Of a DNA stretch of 6,151 bases, positions 1 to 6,151 are shown piece by piece. Source of the DNA: Bordetella parapertussis. Lineage in GTDB: Bacteria > Pseudomonadota > Gammaproteobacteria > Burkholderiales > Burkholderiaceae_C. A model generated the notes under the pieces. That model was given only the letters and a program-made list of their open reading frames with translations. It ran no database searches and was not told the DNA's origin. The stretch covers positions 1-6,151 of the forward strand of contig CAMDCZ010000072.1 in assembly GCA_945890735.1 (NCBI GenBank). Direction: 5' to 3'. Every line of letters starts with the position of its first letter. Positions within the stretch are counted from its first letter, which is position 1. Made by a program: the position numbers and the translations under genes.

Positions 1-714
1 GACCCAGCGGTGATCGCCAGTGGGCCCACGGTGCCCGACACCAGCACCTGCGCCCAGGCCTTGGCCATCTTGCAGCGTTATCGGATGGTGCTGCCTGCAT
101 CTGTGCAACAAGCCCTGGCGCAAGGCCTGCTGGAAACCCCCAAACCCCAGGACCCGGTGTTCCAAGGGCACTCGGTGCAGATGTTGGCGACACCTCAGCA
201 GTCCTTGGAAGCCGCTGCCGCGCTGGCTCGTCATGCAGGCTTGAACGCCTACATCTTGTCCGACGAAATCGAGGGCGAGTCCCGCGAAGTGGCCAAGGTG
301 CATGCCGCCTTGGCCCGAGCGGCTGCCAAAGGCATGGGGCCGTTTCGCAAACCCTGTGTGATCTTGAGCGGCGGTGAAACCACGGTGACCGTTCGCCCAC
401 CCCTGCCCAACACCCCGCGCGGCAAAGGCGGTCGTGCCGGTGAGTTTTGTCTGGGCTTGGCAATCGCTTTGCAAGGCCAAGCAGGGGTGTGGGGCCTGGC
501 CGCAGACACCGATGGCATTGACGGGGTGGAGGACAACGCGGGCGCGTTGGTGACGCCTGACACTTTGCAACGCGCCGATGCCTTGGGCTTGAAGCCTGCT
601 GACTTCTCCGATCGCAACGACAGCTACCGGTTTTTTGAAGCCCTAGGGGACTTGGTGGTGACGGGGCCAACCCACACCAATGTGAACGACTTCAGGGCAG
701 TGTTGGTGCGCTGA
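1..714 (+). CDS. ttuD: Glycerate 2-kinase, MOFRL family (TtuD/GckA type), 3' part
   Basis: This is the C-terminal part (237 residues) of a cytoplasmic kinase expected to phosphorylate D-glycerate to 2-phosphoglycerate. Older annotation calls the family hydroxypyruvate reductase TtuD. The reading frame is open from base 1, so the gene begins left of the window; family members are about 420 residues, so a little under half is missing. Visible motifs, in fragment numbering, are an ASGP-T-PD segment near the start (residues 6-13), GGETTVTV at 124-131, the glycine-rich GKGGRAGEF at 141-149, ADTDGIDG at 168-175, and the MOFRL-domain ending GPTHTNVNDF at 222-231, close to the C terminus. The TGA stop is at 712-714. 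The gene converges on guaD and overlaps its last 23 bases. Glycerate is the product of the glyoxylate branch of purine breakdown, which may explain its place beside xdh and guaD, but tartrate or glycolate use would fit equally well. The family is clear; the exact substrate is inferred. Confidence 0.9.
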   Translation, partial: DPAVIASGPTVPDTSTCAQALAILQRYRMVLPASVQQALAQGLLETPKPQDPVFQGHSVQMLATPQQSLEAAAALARHAGLNAYILSDEIEGESREVAKVHAALARAAAKGMGPFRKPCVILSGGETTVTVRPPLPNTPRGKGGRAGEFCLGLAIALQGQAGVWGLAADTDGIDGVEDNAGALVTPDTLQRADALGLKPADFSDRNDSYRFFEALGDLVVTGPTHTNVNDFRAVLVR

Positions 715-2035
715 GCGCGCCGTTGACCACGACCTTGTCAATCAAGCGGTCGTCGCCGAGCACGATCATGGCAAACAGTTGCTCTTCCAGCGAATCAGCG
801 GCCGCCGTGCGCCTGGCCATCAGCGGCGTGGACTGGGGATGGAGCAACACAAAATCGGCGTCGCAACCCACGGCCAAATTACCCACCACCCCCCCCAAGC
901 CCAGCGCCTGTGCCGCGCCAGCGGTGTGCATCCACCAAAGCTGCTCGGCGCGCAGGCAGTGGCCGCTGCGTCCCACGCTTTGTCTGGCCACGGTGTAGGC
1001 CGCGTGCATGGTGTGAAACGGGCTGAAACTGGTGCCCCCGCCCACATCGCTGGCCAAACCGTGCAGCAACCGGTGCGACTCGGCTTGTTCGAAGTTGAAA
1101 AAGCCGCTGTCTAAAAACAAGTTGCTGGTCGGGCAAACCGCGGCCGAGGCACCCCGTTCGGCCATCAGGTCGCGGTCGTTGGCGTCCAGGTGCAGGCAGT
1201 GCGCATACACCGAACGCTCGCGCAGCAAGCCCATTTCCTCGTACACGCCCAAATAGCTGCGTGCCTTGGGAAACAACTCGGCCACCCATTGGATTTCGTC
1301 GGCGTTTTCAGCCACATGGGTTTGCACCAAGACGCTGGGGTGACTGGCCGCCAACTCACCTGCGCCACGCAACTGCGCTTTGCTCGATGTGGGTGCAAAG
1401 CGCGGCGTGATCGCGTAGCCCAATCGGTCCACGCCATGCCAGCGAGCAATCAATGCTTCGGTTTCATACAGGCTTTGCGGGGCACTGCTGTCGCGCAGGC
1501 CGTCTGGGCTGTGGCGGTCTTGCAGCACCCGTCCGCCGAGCATGCGCAACTGGCGCTGTTGGGCTTCTTGGAAATACGCATCCACTGAGGCGGTGTGCGC
1601 AGTGGCAAAGCTCAGGGCTGTGGTCACGCCGTGGCGCATGAGTTCGTCAAAGAAAAAGTGCGCCACTTCCTGCGCGTGGGCTGGGTCGGCAAAACGGATT
1701 TCTTGGGGAAAGGTGTAGGTGTTCAGCCAGGGCAACAGGCCATCAGCAGGGGAGGCGATGACGTCGGTTTGCGCATAGTGGATGTGCATGTCGACAAAGC
1801 CCGGTGCGATCCAGCGACCACGCCAGTCGGTGGTGGGCACCTCGGCATGGGCTGCGTGAAGCAAGGCGTGAGGCCCAATGGCCGAGATGCGCGCCATGCC
1901 ATCGTCGCCTTGGGTGGTCACCAGCAAACCGTCCGCTTCGAAATGGATTTGGTGGCTGAGCGGGTCTGGGAACCAGAGCAGGGAAGCGCGGTAAGCCCGA
2001 CGAGTGCCTGGGGTGGGGTGCTTGTTCATGGGCAT
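692..2035 (-). CDS. guaD: Guanine deaminase
   Basis: GuaD hydrolyses guanine to xanthine and ammonia in the cytoplasm, feeding xanthine dehydrogenase encoded just upstream. The 447 residues match the usual family length (about 440). It shows the full amidohydrolase metal site: HIH at 84-86 within PGFVDMHIHYAQTD, His240 in QTHVAEN with the catalytic Glu243, His279 in YAHC, and Asp330 in LASDVGGG. The TPRFAP segment (210-215) and CPTSNLFLDSG (301-311) are typical of guanine deaminases and argue against other members of the superfamily. The listed start (ATG at 2035) overlaps the xdhB stop by 10 bases. A second in-frame ATG (Met3, at 2029) would give an ATGA overlap exactly like the xdhA/xdhB junction and is equally possible. 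Neither has a good ribosome binding site at normal distance, so coupled translation is likely. It is the last gene of the operon and its 3' end overlaps the convergent glycerate kinase. Confidence 0.95.
   Translation of the reverse strand: MPMNKHPTPGTRRAYRASLLWFPDPLSHQIHFEADGLLVTTQGDDGMARISAIGPHALLHAAHAEVPTTDWRGRWIAPGFVDMHIHYAQTDVIASPADGLLPWLNTYTFPQEIRFADPAHAQEVAHFFFDELMRHGVTTALSFATAHTASVDAYFQEAQQRQLRMLGGRVLQDRHSPDGLRDSSAPQSLYETEALIARWHGVDRLGYAITPRFAPTSSKAQLRGAGELAASHPSVLVQTHVAENADEIQWVAELFPKARSYLGVYEEMGLLRERSVYAHCLHLDANDRDLMAERGASAAVCPTSNLFLDSGFFNFEQAESHRLLHGLASDVGGGTSFSPFHTMHAAYTVARQSVGRSGHCLRAEQLWWMHTAGAAQALGLGGVVGNLAVGCDADFVLLHPQSTPLMARRTAAADSLEEQLFAMIVLGDDRLIDKVVVNGALSAPTLP
705..721. other. 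GC-rich hairpin at the convergent gene ends, possible terminator without T-tract
   Basis: The sequence GGTGCGC-TGA-GCGCGCC can fold into a 7-bp stem (one G-U pair in the plus-strand RNA, one A-C mismatch in the minus-strand RNA) with the TGA stop codon of the glycerate kinase as its loop. No run of T follows on either strand, so it is not a standard intrinsic terminator. It sits just inside the guaD end and right at the end of the glycerate kinase, where it could slow polymerase or protect the 3' end of the kinase mRNA. Confidence 0.3.
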
Positions 2036-4335
2036 GCAGGTTTGGCAGGCGCCTGGTGCAAAGCCATCAACACCCGCTCGGGGGTGATCGGCGCGTCCAG
2101 GCGAACCGGGCTGTGGCCGCCCAAAGCCTCGCCGACCGCGTCACGCAGCGCCTCGAACACGCTCATGGCCAGCATGAACGGCGGTTCTCCCACGGCCTTG
2201 CTGCCGCCGATGTTGTCTTCGCGGTTGGCCTCGGGCCAGAGCTTGATCTGAAAGTGCTCGGGGATGTCGGCGGCGGTCGGTATTTTGTAGGTGCTGGCGC
2301 CGCGGGTCAGCAATTGGCCGTCTGCGCCCCACACCAGTTCTTCGGTGGTGAGCCAACCCAAGCCTTGCACAAACCCGCCTTCGATTTGACCGATGTCCAG
2401 CGCAGGGTTCAAGGAGTGACCGACATCGTGCAGGATGTCGACCCGCAGCAGCTTGTGCTCGCCGGTCAGGGTGTCGATCGCCACTTCGCTGCAGGCCGCG
2501 CCATAGGCAAAGTAATAAAAAGGCCGCCCGCTCAAGGTGGCACGGTCGTAATGGATTTTCGGGGTGGCGTAGAAACCATCGCTCCACAGTTGCACGCGCT
2601 GGCTGTAGGCGAATTGCACCGCTGCTTCAAAGCCGCGGGTGAGCTTGGGCGTGCGAACTTCGCCATGGAGAAACACCACCTCATCGGCGCGGCATGCATC
2701 CGCCTTGGCCAAACACGTGGCCAGGTTGTGGCGCACTTGCAGCGCGGCGCGTTCAGCGGCGCGGCCATTCAAGTCGGTGCCGCTCGAGGCCGCGGTGGCG
2801 CTGGCGTTGGCCACCTTGTCGGTGTCGGTGCTGCTGATGCGCACCTGTGAGATGGGCAAGCCCAAGACCTGGGCCACCACCGCGCAGACCTTGGTGTGCA
2901 GGCCTTGGCCCATTTCGGTGCCGCCGTGGTTGACCCGCACGCTGCCATCGGTGAAAACCGACACCAGCGCACCGGCTTGGTTGAACTGGGTGGCGGTGAA
3001 GCTGATGCCGAATTTCACGGGCGTCAAAGCGATGCCGCGTTTGAGCACCGGGCTGTGGCTGTTCCATTCGCGGATCTCGGCACGCCTGGCGCGGTAGTGG
3101 CAATCCTCGGCCAACTGCGGCATCAGCGCCGGCAACATGTTGTCTTCGACTGTCATGCCGTAAGGCGTGGTGTTGCGTGGCGCGTCGCCATACAGGTTGG
3201 CCAAGCGCACGTCCAACGGGTCCAGGCGCAGCTGTCGCGCGATGTCGCCCATCACGGTTTCGATCAGCAACATCCCTTGCGGTCCACCAAAGCCGCGAAA
3301 CGCGGTGTGGCTTTGGGTGTTGAGCCGGCTGCGGTGGGAAACGATGTCGACGTTTTCCAAAAAATACGCGTTGTCGGTGTGGAACACCGCGCGGTCTGAC
3401 ACCGGGCCACTCAGGTCGGCGCTGAAGCCGCAATGCGCCCACTGGGTGGAATGCAAAGACAGCAAACGGCCTTGGTCATTGAAGCTGGCCTCGTAATCGT
3501 GGCTGAACGGGTGGCGTTTGCCGGTGACCCAAAAGTCGTCTTCGCGGGACAAACGCATCTTCACCGGCCGCTGGGTTTTCAGGCTGGCCAAGGCAGCCCA
3601 GACCGCCAATTGGCCCGATTGGGTTTCTTTGCCACCAAAACCGCCACCCATGCGGCGGCACAACACCCGCACCCGGTGCAAGGGGATGTTCAAGGCGTGC
3701 GCCACCCAATGCTGGGCTTCGCCCGGGTGTTGGGTGCTGCTGTGCACCAACCATTCGCCGCTGTCTTGTGGCAGCACATAGGCGATTTGGCTCTCTAAGT
3801 AATAGTGTTCTTGGCCACCGATCTCCAACTGGCCTTGCAGGTGGTGTGGAGCGGTTTGCCGCGCTTGATCGGCGTGACCGCGTTGCACATGCACGGTGGG
3901 CAAGACGGTTTGCGCGTCGGCCTGGGCTGCGCGGGCGTTGAGCACAGGCGCTTCGGGGGCGACTTCCAAGCGCGCCTTTTGCGCTGCTGCGCGGGCTTGC
4001 ACATGGGTGTCTGCCACCACCAAGGCCAGCACCTGGCCGATGTGCAGCACCTTGTCGGTGGCGAAGATCGGCTCGTCATGCACGAAGCTGGCAATCACCG
4101 GGTCGCCCGGGATGTCTTGGCCAGTCACCACAGCATGCACACCCGGTGCTTTCAAGACCTCGCTCAGGTCCAGCGACAGGATGCGCCCATGCGCCACGCT
4201 GCTGAGGATGGGCGCGGCATGCAGGGTCCCCTCTGTCAGTGGCAAGTCGTCGATGTAAGCAGCCAAGCCCTGCACATGCGCGGTGGCGCTTTCGTGCTGG
4301 GCCGATTTGTCGGCGGGTTGCTGCACAGCGGTCAT
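2026..4335 (-). CDS. xdhB: Xanthine dehydrogenase, molybdopterin-binding subunit
   Basis: XdhB is the catalytic large subunit that binds the molybdenum cofactor and oxidises hypoxanthine to xanthine and xanthine to urate, passing electrons to XdhA. The protein has 769 residues, near the usual length for this subunit. Cofactor and substrate motifs appear in order: GGQEHYYLE at 173-181, Gln202 in STQ, MGGGFGGKE at 229-237, TAFRGFGGPQGM at 344-355, GISFTATQ at 443-450, NHGGTEMGQG at 469-478, TAASSGTDLNG at 514-524, GGFVQGLGW at 653-661 and GGSKAVGEPP at 710-719. By position these place Glu237, Arg315, Arg347, Phe349, Phe446 and Glu717 where bovine xanthine oxidase has Glu802, Arg880, Arg912, Phe914, Phe1009 and the catalytic Glu1261. 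The first two are diagnostic of purine substrates and are changed in aldehyde oxidases. Its start forms an ATGA overlap with the xdhA stop and follows a strong Shine-Dalgarno sequence. No frame break or missing motif was seen. Confidence 0.97.
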   Translation of the reverse strand: MTAVQQPADKSAQHESATAHVQGLAAYIDDLPLTEGTLHAAPILSSVAHGRILSLDLSEVLKAPGVHAVVTGQDIPGDPVIASFVHDEPIFATDKVLHIGQVLALVVADTHVQARAAAQKARLEVAPEAPVLNARAAQADAQTVLPTVHVQRGHADQARQTAPHHLQGQLEIGGQEHYYLESQIAYVLPQDSGEWLVHSSTQHPGEAQHWVAHALNIPLHRVRVLCRRMGGGFGGKETQSGQLAVWAALASLKTQRPVKMRLSREDDFWVTGKRHPFSHDYEASFNDQGRLLSLHSTQWAHCGFSADLSGPVSDRAVFHTDNAYFLENVDIVSHRSRLNTQSHTAFRGFGGPQGMLLIETVMGDIARQLRLDPLDVRLANLYGDAPRNTTPYGMTVEDNMLPALMPQLAEDCHYRARRAEIREWNSHSPVLKRGIALTPVKFGISFTATQFNQAGALVSVFTDGSVRVNHGGTEMGQGLHTKVCAVVAQVLGLPISQVRISSTDTDKVANASATAASSGTDLNGRAAERAALQVRHNLATCLAKADACRADEVVFLHGEVRTPKLTRGFEAAVQFAYSQRVQLWSDGFYATPKIHYDRATLSGRPFYYFAYGAACSEVAIDTLTGEHKLLRVDILHDVGHSLNPALDIGQIEGGFVQGLGWLTTEELVWGADGQLLTRGASTYKIPTAADIPEHFQIKLWPEANREDNIGGSKAVGEPPFMLAMSVFEALRDAVGEALGGHSPVRLDAPITPERVLMALHQAPAKPACP

Positions 4336-5753
4336 GGCAAATCCTCCAGCTGCACCAAGGGGTGTCCCCGGTTTTGCAACCAGGCGCGGTGCAGCAACTG
4401 GCCGAGCAACAAGCGGCGGTAGTCGGCGCTGGCACGCATGTCGCTGATCGGCTGAAATTCATGGGTCAAAGTGGCTTTGGCTGCATCCAATGTGGCTTCG
4501 TTGAATCCCCGACCTTGCAAGACGGCCTCGGTTTGGCGGGCCCGCACTGGTGTGGCGGCCACGCCCCCCACACCGATGCGTGCTTGGGTGATGTGATCAT
4601 CTTGTTGCACCAGCTTGAGCACCATGCAAACACTGGAGATGTCGTCTTCTTTGCGCTTGGAAACTTTGTACGTGCCCAGCCATTCGCCAGGTTGAGGATG
4701 GGGCACGACGATCCAGCACAGGACTTCGTCAGCGGCCAACACGGTTTGACGGTAACCCCGGTAATAGTCTTCCAAAGCCACATGGCGGTGTACCACGCGG
4801 CCTTCGCGCCAGGCCATCAACACGACATGTGCGCCCAAAGCGATCAACAGTGGCATGCTGTCGCCAATCGGTGAACCGTTGGCCACATTGCCACCCAAGG
4901 TGCCGGACTGACGCACTGGCCGACCGGCAAAGCGCTCGGCAAAAGCTCGGACCTCGGGGCGGCGTTTGGCCAGCGCGGCAAAGGCGGCGTCAATGCTCAC
5001 CGCTGCGCCAATCGCCAGGTGGTGGGCATGGGTCTCGATCTGCTGCAACTCGTGCACCCGGGTCAGGTCGATGACCTGTTCAAACTGGCGGTGCTGTTGC
5101 GTGACCCACAAACCCGCGTCGGTGCCGCCTGCCATCAGCTGCGCTTGCGGGTATCTCGCCCGCAGTGACAACAGTTGGCGCAGACGCTCGGGCAAAGCGT
5201 AATGGGGGTTCAAGGGGTCGCGTTGGCTGGAGGGGCTGTTTTTGGCGGGCAGGGCAGGCGGTGGCGCTGGGTACAGGTGCATCGCGCAGGCGGCGTCCAA
5301 GATCGGGCGATAGCCGGTGCAGCGGCACAGGTTCCCCGAGATCGCTTCCATCGCCTCTTCACGCGTGACCGCGCGGCCTTGGGCGCGTTGGTAGAGGTCG
5401 TACAAAGACATGACAAAGCCGGGGGTGCAAAAACCGCATTGCGAGGCATGGTGATCTACCAAGGCTTGTTGCACCGGGTGCAGATGTCCGTGGGCAGACA
5501 AGTCACTGGCGGTGGTGACTTGCAGGCCGTGCGCTGAATGCGCCATTCGAATGCAGCTGTTGACGGTGTGGCTGTTGTCGCCTTGGCCCAAGACCACGGT
5601 GCAAGCGCCGCAGTCGCCGGCGGCGCAGCCCTCCTTGACATCGGTGGCCCGCAGTTCTTCCCGCAACAAGTCCAGCAAGGTTCGAGCCGGTGGTACATTG
5701 TTCAGCGTCTGCCACCGTCCTCGGTGAATCAACTCAAGTGTGGGAAGCGTCAT
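4332..5753 (-). CDS. xdhA: Xanthine dehydrogenase, iron-sulfur and FAD subunit
   Basis: XdhA carries electrons from the molybdenum site in XdhB through two [2Fe-2S] clusters to FAD, where NAD+ is reduced. With the start at 5753 it has 473 residues, typical for the bacterial small subunit. The N-terminal ferredoxin-like cluster uses Cys43, Cys48, Cys51 and Cys67 (GCAAGDCGACT); the helical-domain cluster uses Cys106, Cys109, Cys143 and Cys145 (CGFC ... NLCRCTGYRP). After a proline-rich linker (about 161-185) comes the FAD domain, with LMAGGTDAGL at 206-215, SGTLGGNVANGSPIGDS at 283-299 and SKRKEDDIS at 365-373. The frame stays open 121 codons further upstream to 6116, but that stretch resembles no xanthine dehydrogenase, runs antisense to the ABC gene and crosses the promoter region, so it was excluded. 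No Shine-Dalgarno sequence is visible before this ATG. It is the first gene of the operon, with xdhB starting inside its stop codon. Confidence 0.96.
   Translation of the reverse strand: MTLPTLELIHRGRWQTLNNVPPARTLLDLLREELRATDVKEGCAAGDCGACTVVLGQGDNSHTVNSCIRMAHSAHGLQVTTASDLSAHGHLHPVQQALVDHHASQCGFCTPGFVMSLYDLYQRAQGRAVTREEAMEAISGNLCRCTGYRPILDAACAMHLYPAPPPALPAKNSPSSQRDPLNPHYALPERLRQLLSLRARYPQAQLMAGGTDAGLWVTQQHRQFEQVIDLTRVHELQQIETHAHHLAIGAAVSIDAAFAALAKRRPEVRAFAERFAGRPVRQSGTLGGNVANGSPIGDSMPLLIALGAHVVLMAWREGRVVHRHVALEDYYRGYRQTVLAADEVLCWIVVPHPQPGEWLGTYKVSKRKEDDISSVCMVLKLVQQDDHITQARIGVGGVAATPVRARQTEAVLQGRGFNEATLDAAKATLTHEFQPISDMRASADYRRLLLGQLLHRAWLQNRGHPLVQLEDLP
4343..4347 (-). promoter_or_regulatory. 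Strong ribosome binding site of xdhB
   Basis: On the minus strand GGAGG lies 7 bases before the xdhB ATG, inside the last codons of xdhA. It confirms the xdhB start at 4335 and allows independent initiation in addition to coupling through the ATGA overlap. It is the best Shine-Dalgarno match of the starts in this window. Confidence 0.8.
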
Positions 5754-5759
5754 GCAGGT

Positions 5760-5774
5760 AAACGACAGTTGTTT
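5760..5774. promoter_or_regulatory. Near-palindrome, candidate operator between xdhA and the ABC gene
   Basis: AAACGACAGTTGTTT is a 15-base imperfect palindrome: the AAAC and GTTT outer arms pair exactly, as do AC and GT inside, with one mismatched pair (G5764 with T5770) and a central base. It covers the predicted xdhA start of transcription and the short leader, where a bound repressor would block xdhA and could also affect the divergent gene. No specific regulator family can be named from this sequence, and a short AT-richer palindrome could arise by chance. Confidence 0.3.
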
Positions 5775-5778
5775 GAAA

Positions 5779-5807
5779 GCTATTGTTGCACTGGAATCCA
5801 CGGTCAA
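5779..5807 (-). promoter_or_regulatory. Candidate sigma-70 promoter for xdhA
   Basis: Read on the minus strand, TTGACC (5807-5802) matches the -35 consensus at five of six positions. After a 17-base spacer comes AATAGC (5784-5779), a weak -10 element with three of six matches. Transcription would start near 5772, leaving a leader of only about 18 bases before the xdhA ATG at 5753. The -35 box overlaps the ribosome binding site of the divergent ABC gene. The weak -10 would fit a promoter needing an activator, but this was judged by eye and no transcript evidence is available. Confidence 0.4.
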
Positions 5808-5809
5808 GG
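5806..5809 (+). promoter_or_regulatory. Ribosome binding site of the ABC ATPase gene
   Basis: AAGG stands 7 bases before the ATG at 5817 and decides that start over the out-of-frame ATG at 5821. Its first two bases are shared with the predicted minus-strand -35 box of xdhA. Confidence 0.6.
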
Positions 5810-5816
5810 CGCCCAC

Positions 5817-6151
5817 ATGAATGACGCACCCCTGCTGCGCCTCGAAGGTATCTGCAAGCAATACCCGGCGGTATTGGCCAACGACAACATCGACTTGGAC
5901 GTTCGCGCCGGTGAAATTCACGCCATCTTGGGCGAAAACGGAGCGGGCAAATCCACCCTGATGAAAATCATTTACGGCGCGGTTCAGCCCGATGCCGGCG
6001 AGATTCGCTTTGCGGGCAAACCGGTCCAGATTCGCAACCCACAACAAGCCCGCCAACTCGGCATCAGCATGGTGTTTCAGCATTTCAGTCTGTTTGACAC
6101 CCTGAGCGTGGCACAAAATGTCTGGTTGGGCTTGGACAAAGCACTGTCTTT
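5817..6151 (+). CDS. ABC importer ATP-binding protein, probable purine/nucleoside (BmpA-type) uptake, 5' part
   Basis: Only the first 111 residues or so are present; the frame runs off the right edge. They form the start of a nucleotide-binding domain: an N-terminal strand with ICKQYPAV, Walker A GENGAGKST at residues 39-47, the helix LMKIIYG after it, and a Q-loop with Gln88 in VFQHFSLFDTLSVAQN. The YGAVQPDAGEI and VFQHF wording is that of the double-domain ATPases (about 500 residues) serving sugar and BmpA-type nucleoside importers; Walker B and the signature motif lie beyond the window. Divergent placement next to xanthine dehydrogenase favours purine or nucleoside uptake, which is inference. 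The start at 5817 follows an AAGG ribosome binding site with a 7-base gap. An ATG at 5821 is out of frame and does not encode this family. Permease genes and a binding protein would be expected to follow downstream. Confidence 0.9.
   Translation, partial: MNDAPLLRLEGICKQYPAVLANDNIDLDVRAGEIHAILGENGAGKSTLMKIIYGAVQPDAGEIRFAGKPVQIRNPQQARQLGISMVFQHFSLFDTLSVAQNVWLGLDKALS

Noticed and set aside
10..714. GTG at position 10 as the true start of the glycerate kinase
   Set aside because: The frame is open to base 1 and the GTG falls inside a conserved family motif, so the gene is cut by the window edge rather than starting here.
1595..2251. 218-codon plus-strand open frame antisense to guaD and the xdhB end
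   Set aside because: The composition is that of a shadow frame, and it spans two well-supported genes on the other strand.
2056..2850. 264-codon plus-strand open frame antisense to xdhB
   Set aside because: Its translation has no recognisable domain and no clear ribosome binding site, and the opposite strand encodes an intact XdhB. Long antisense frames are expected in GC-rich genes with strong third-position bias.
3805..4422. 205-codon plus-strand open frame across the xdhA/xdhB junction
   Set aside because: It is rich in His, Gly, Arg and Cys without any domain, and mirrors coding sequence on the other strand, so it is a shadow frame.
5758..5786. Plus-strand promoter for the ABC gene using TATTGT (5781-5786)
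   Set aside because: The -10 match is four of six, but no acceptable -35 hexamer stands 16-18 bases upstream (GTAAAC at best). A promoter inside xdhA or one dependent on an activator cannot be excluded, but nothing specific can be called.
5754..6116. In-frame 121-codon extension upstream of the xdhA ATG
   Set aside because: It shows no xanthine dehydrogenase similarity, crosses the promoter region and lies antisense to a clear ABC ATPase. The 473-residue protein from 5753 already has normal family length and a normal N terminus.
1..6151. Mobile element, CRISPR, tRNA or a novel defence or accessory system
   Set aside because: All of the window apart from 63 bp is accounted for by recognisable metabolic and transport genes. 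No repeats, transposase fragments, tRNA-like folds or compositional islands were seen.

Overview
The window reads as ordinary chromosomal DNA from a GC-rich betaproteobacterium. The protein style and the gene set (two-subunit xanthine dehydrogenase, guanine deaminase, BmpA-type ABC transporter, MOFRL glycerate kinase) suggest Burkholderiales, most likely Comamonadaceae. That placement is inference from recalled protein style, not a database result. Coding density is very high: the only gap between genes is 63 bp, and no RNA gene, mobile element, repeat array or CRISPR was seen.

Layout, left to right. At 1-714 (+) lies the 3' part of a glycerate 2-kinase of the MOFRL family, cut by the window edge. 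It converges on, and overlaps by 23 bp, the end of guaD, guanine deaminase, at 692-2035 (-). Reading in the direction of transcription (right to left), guaD is the last gene of a tightly packed operon xdhA (5753-4332), xdhB (4335-2026), guaD (2035-692). The xdhA/xdhB junction is a 4-bp ATGA overlap, and the xdhB/guaD junction overlaps by 4 or 10 bp depending on the guaD start. Right of xdhA, a 63-bp divergent region (5754-5816) carries a plausible xdhA promoter and a near-palindrome that could be an operator. Beyond it, at 5817 (+), begins the ATPase subunit of an ABC importer, cut by the right edge of the window.

Together the genes describe purine salvage for carbon and nitrogen. The divergent ABC system probably imports purines or nucleosides. 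GuaD deaminates guanine to xanthine, and XdhAB oxidises hypoxanthine and xanthine to urate. The glycerate kinase could act at the far end of the same route (urate, allantoin, glyoxylate, tartronate semialdehyde, glycerate, 2-phosphoglycerate), although the intermediate enzymes are not in this window. The active-site residues visible in XdhB (Glu237, Arg315, Glu717) fit a purine-oxidising enzyme rather than an aldehyde oxidase.

I found no evidence of a previously undescribed system. The points most worth a second look are the compact divergent regulatory region, the absence of xdhC from an operon that is closed on both sides, and the GC-rich hairpin at the convergent gene ends.
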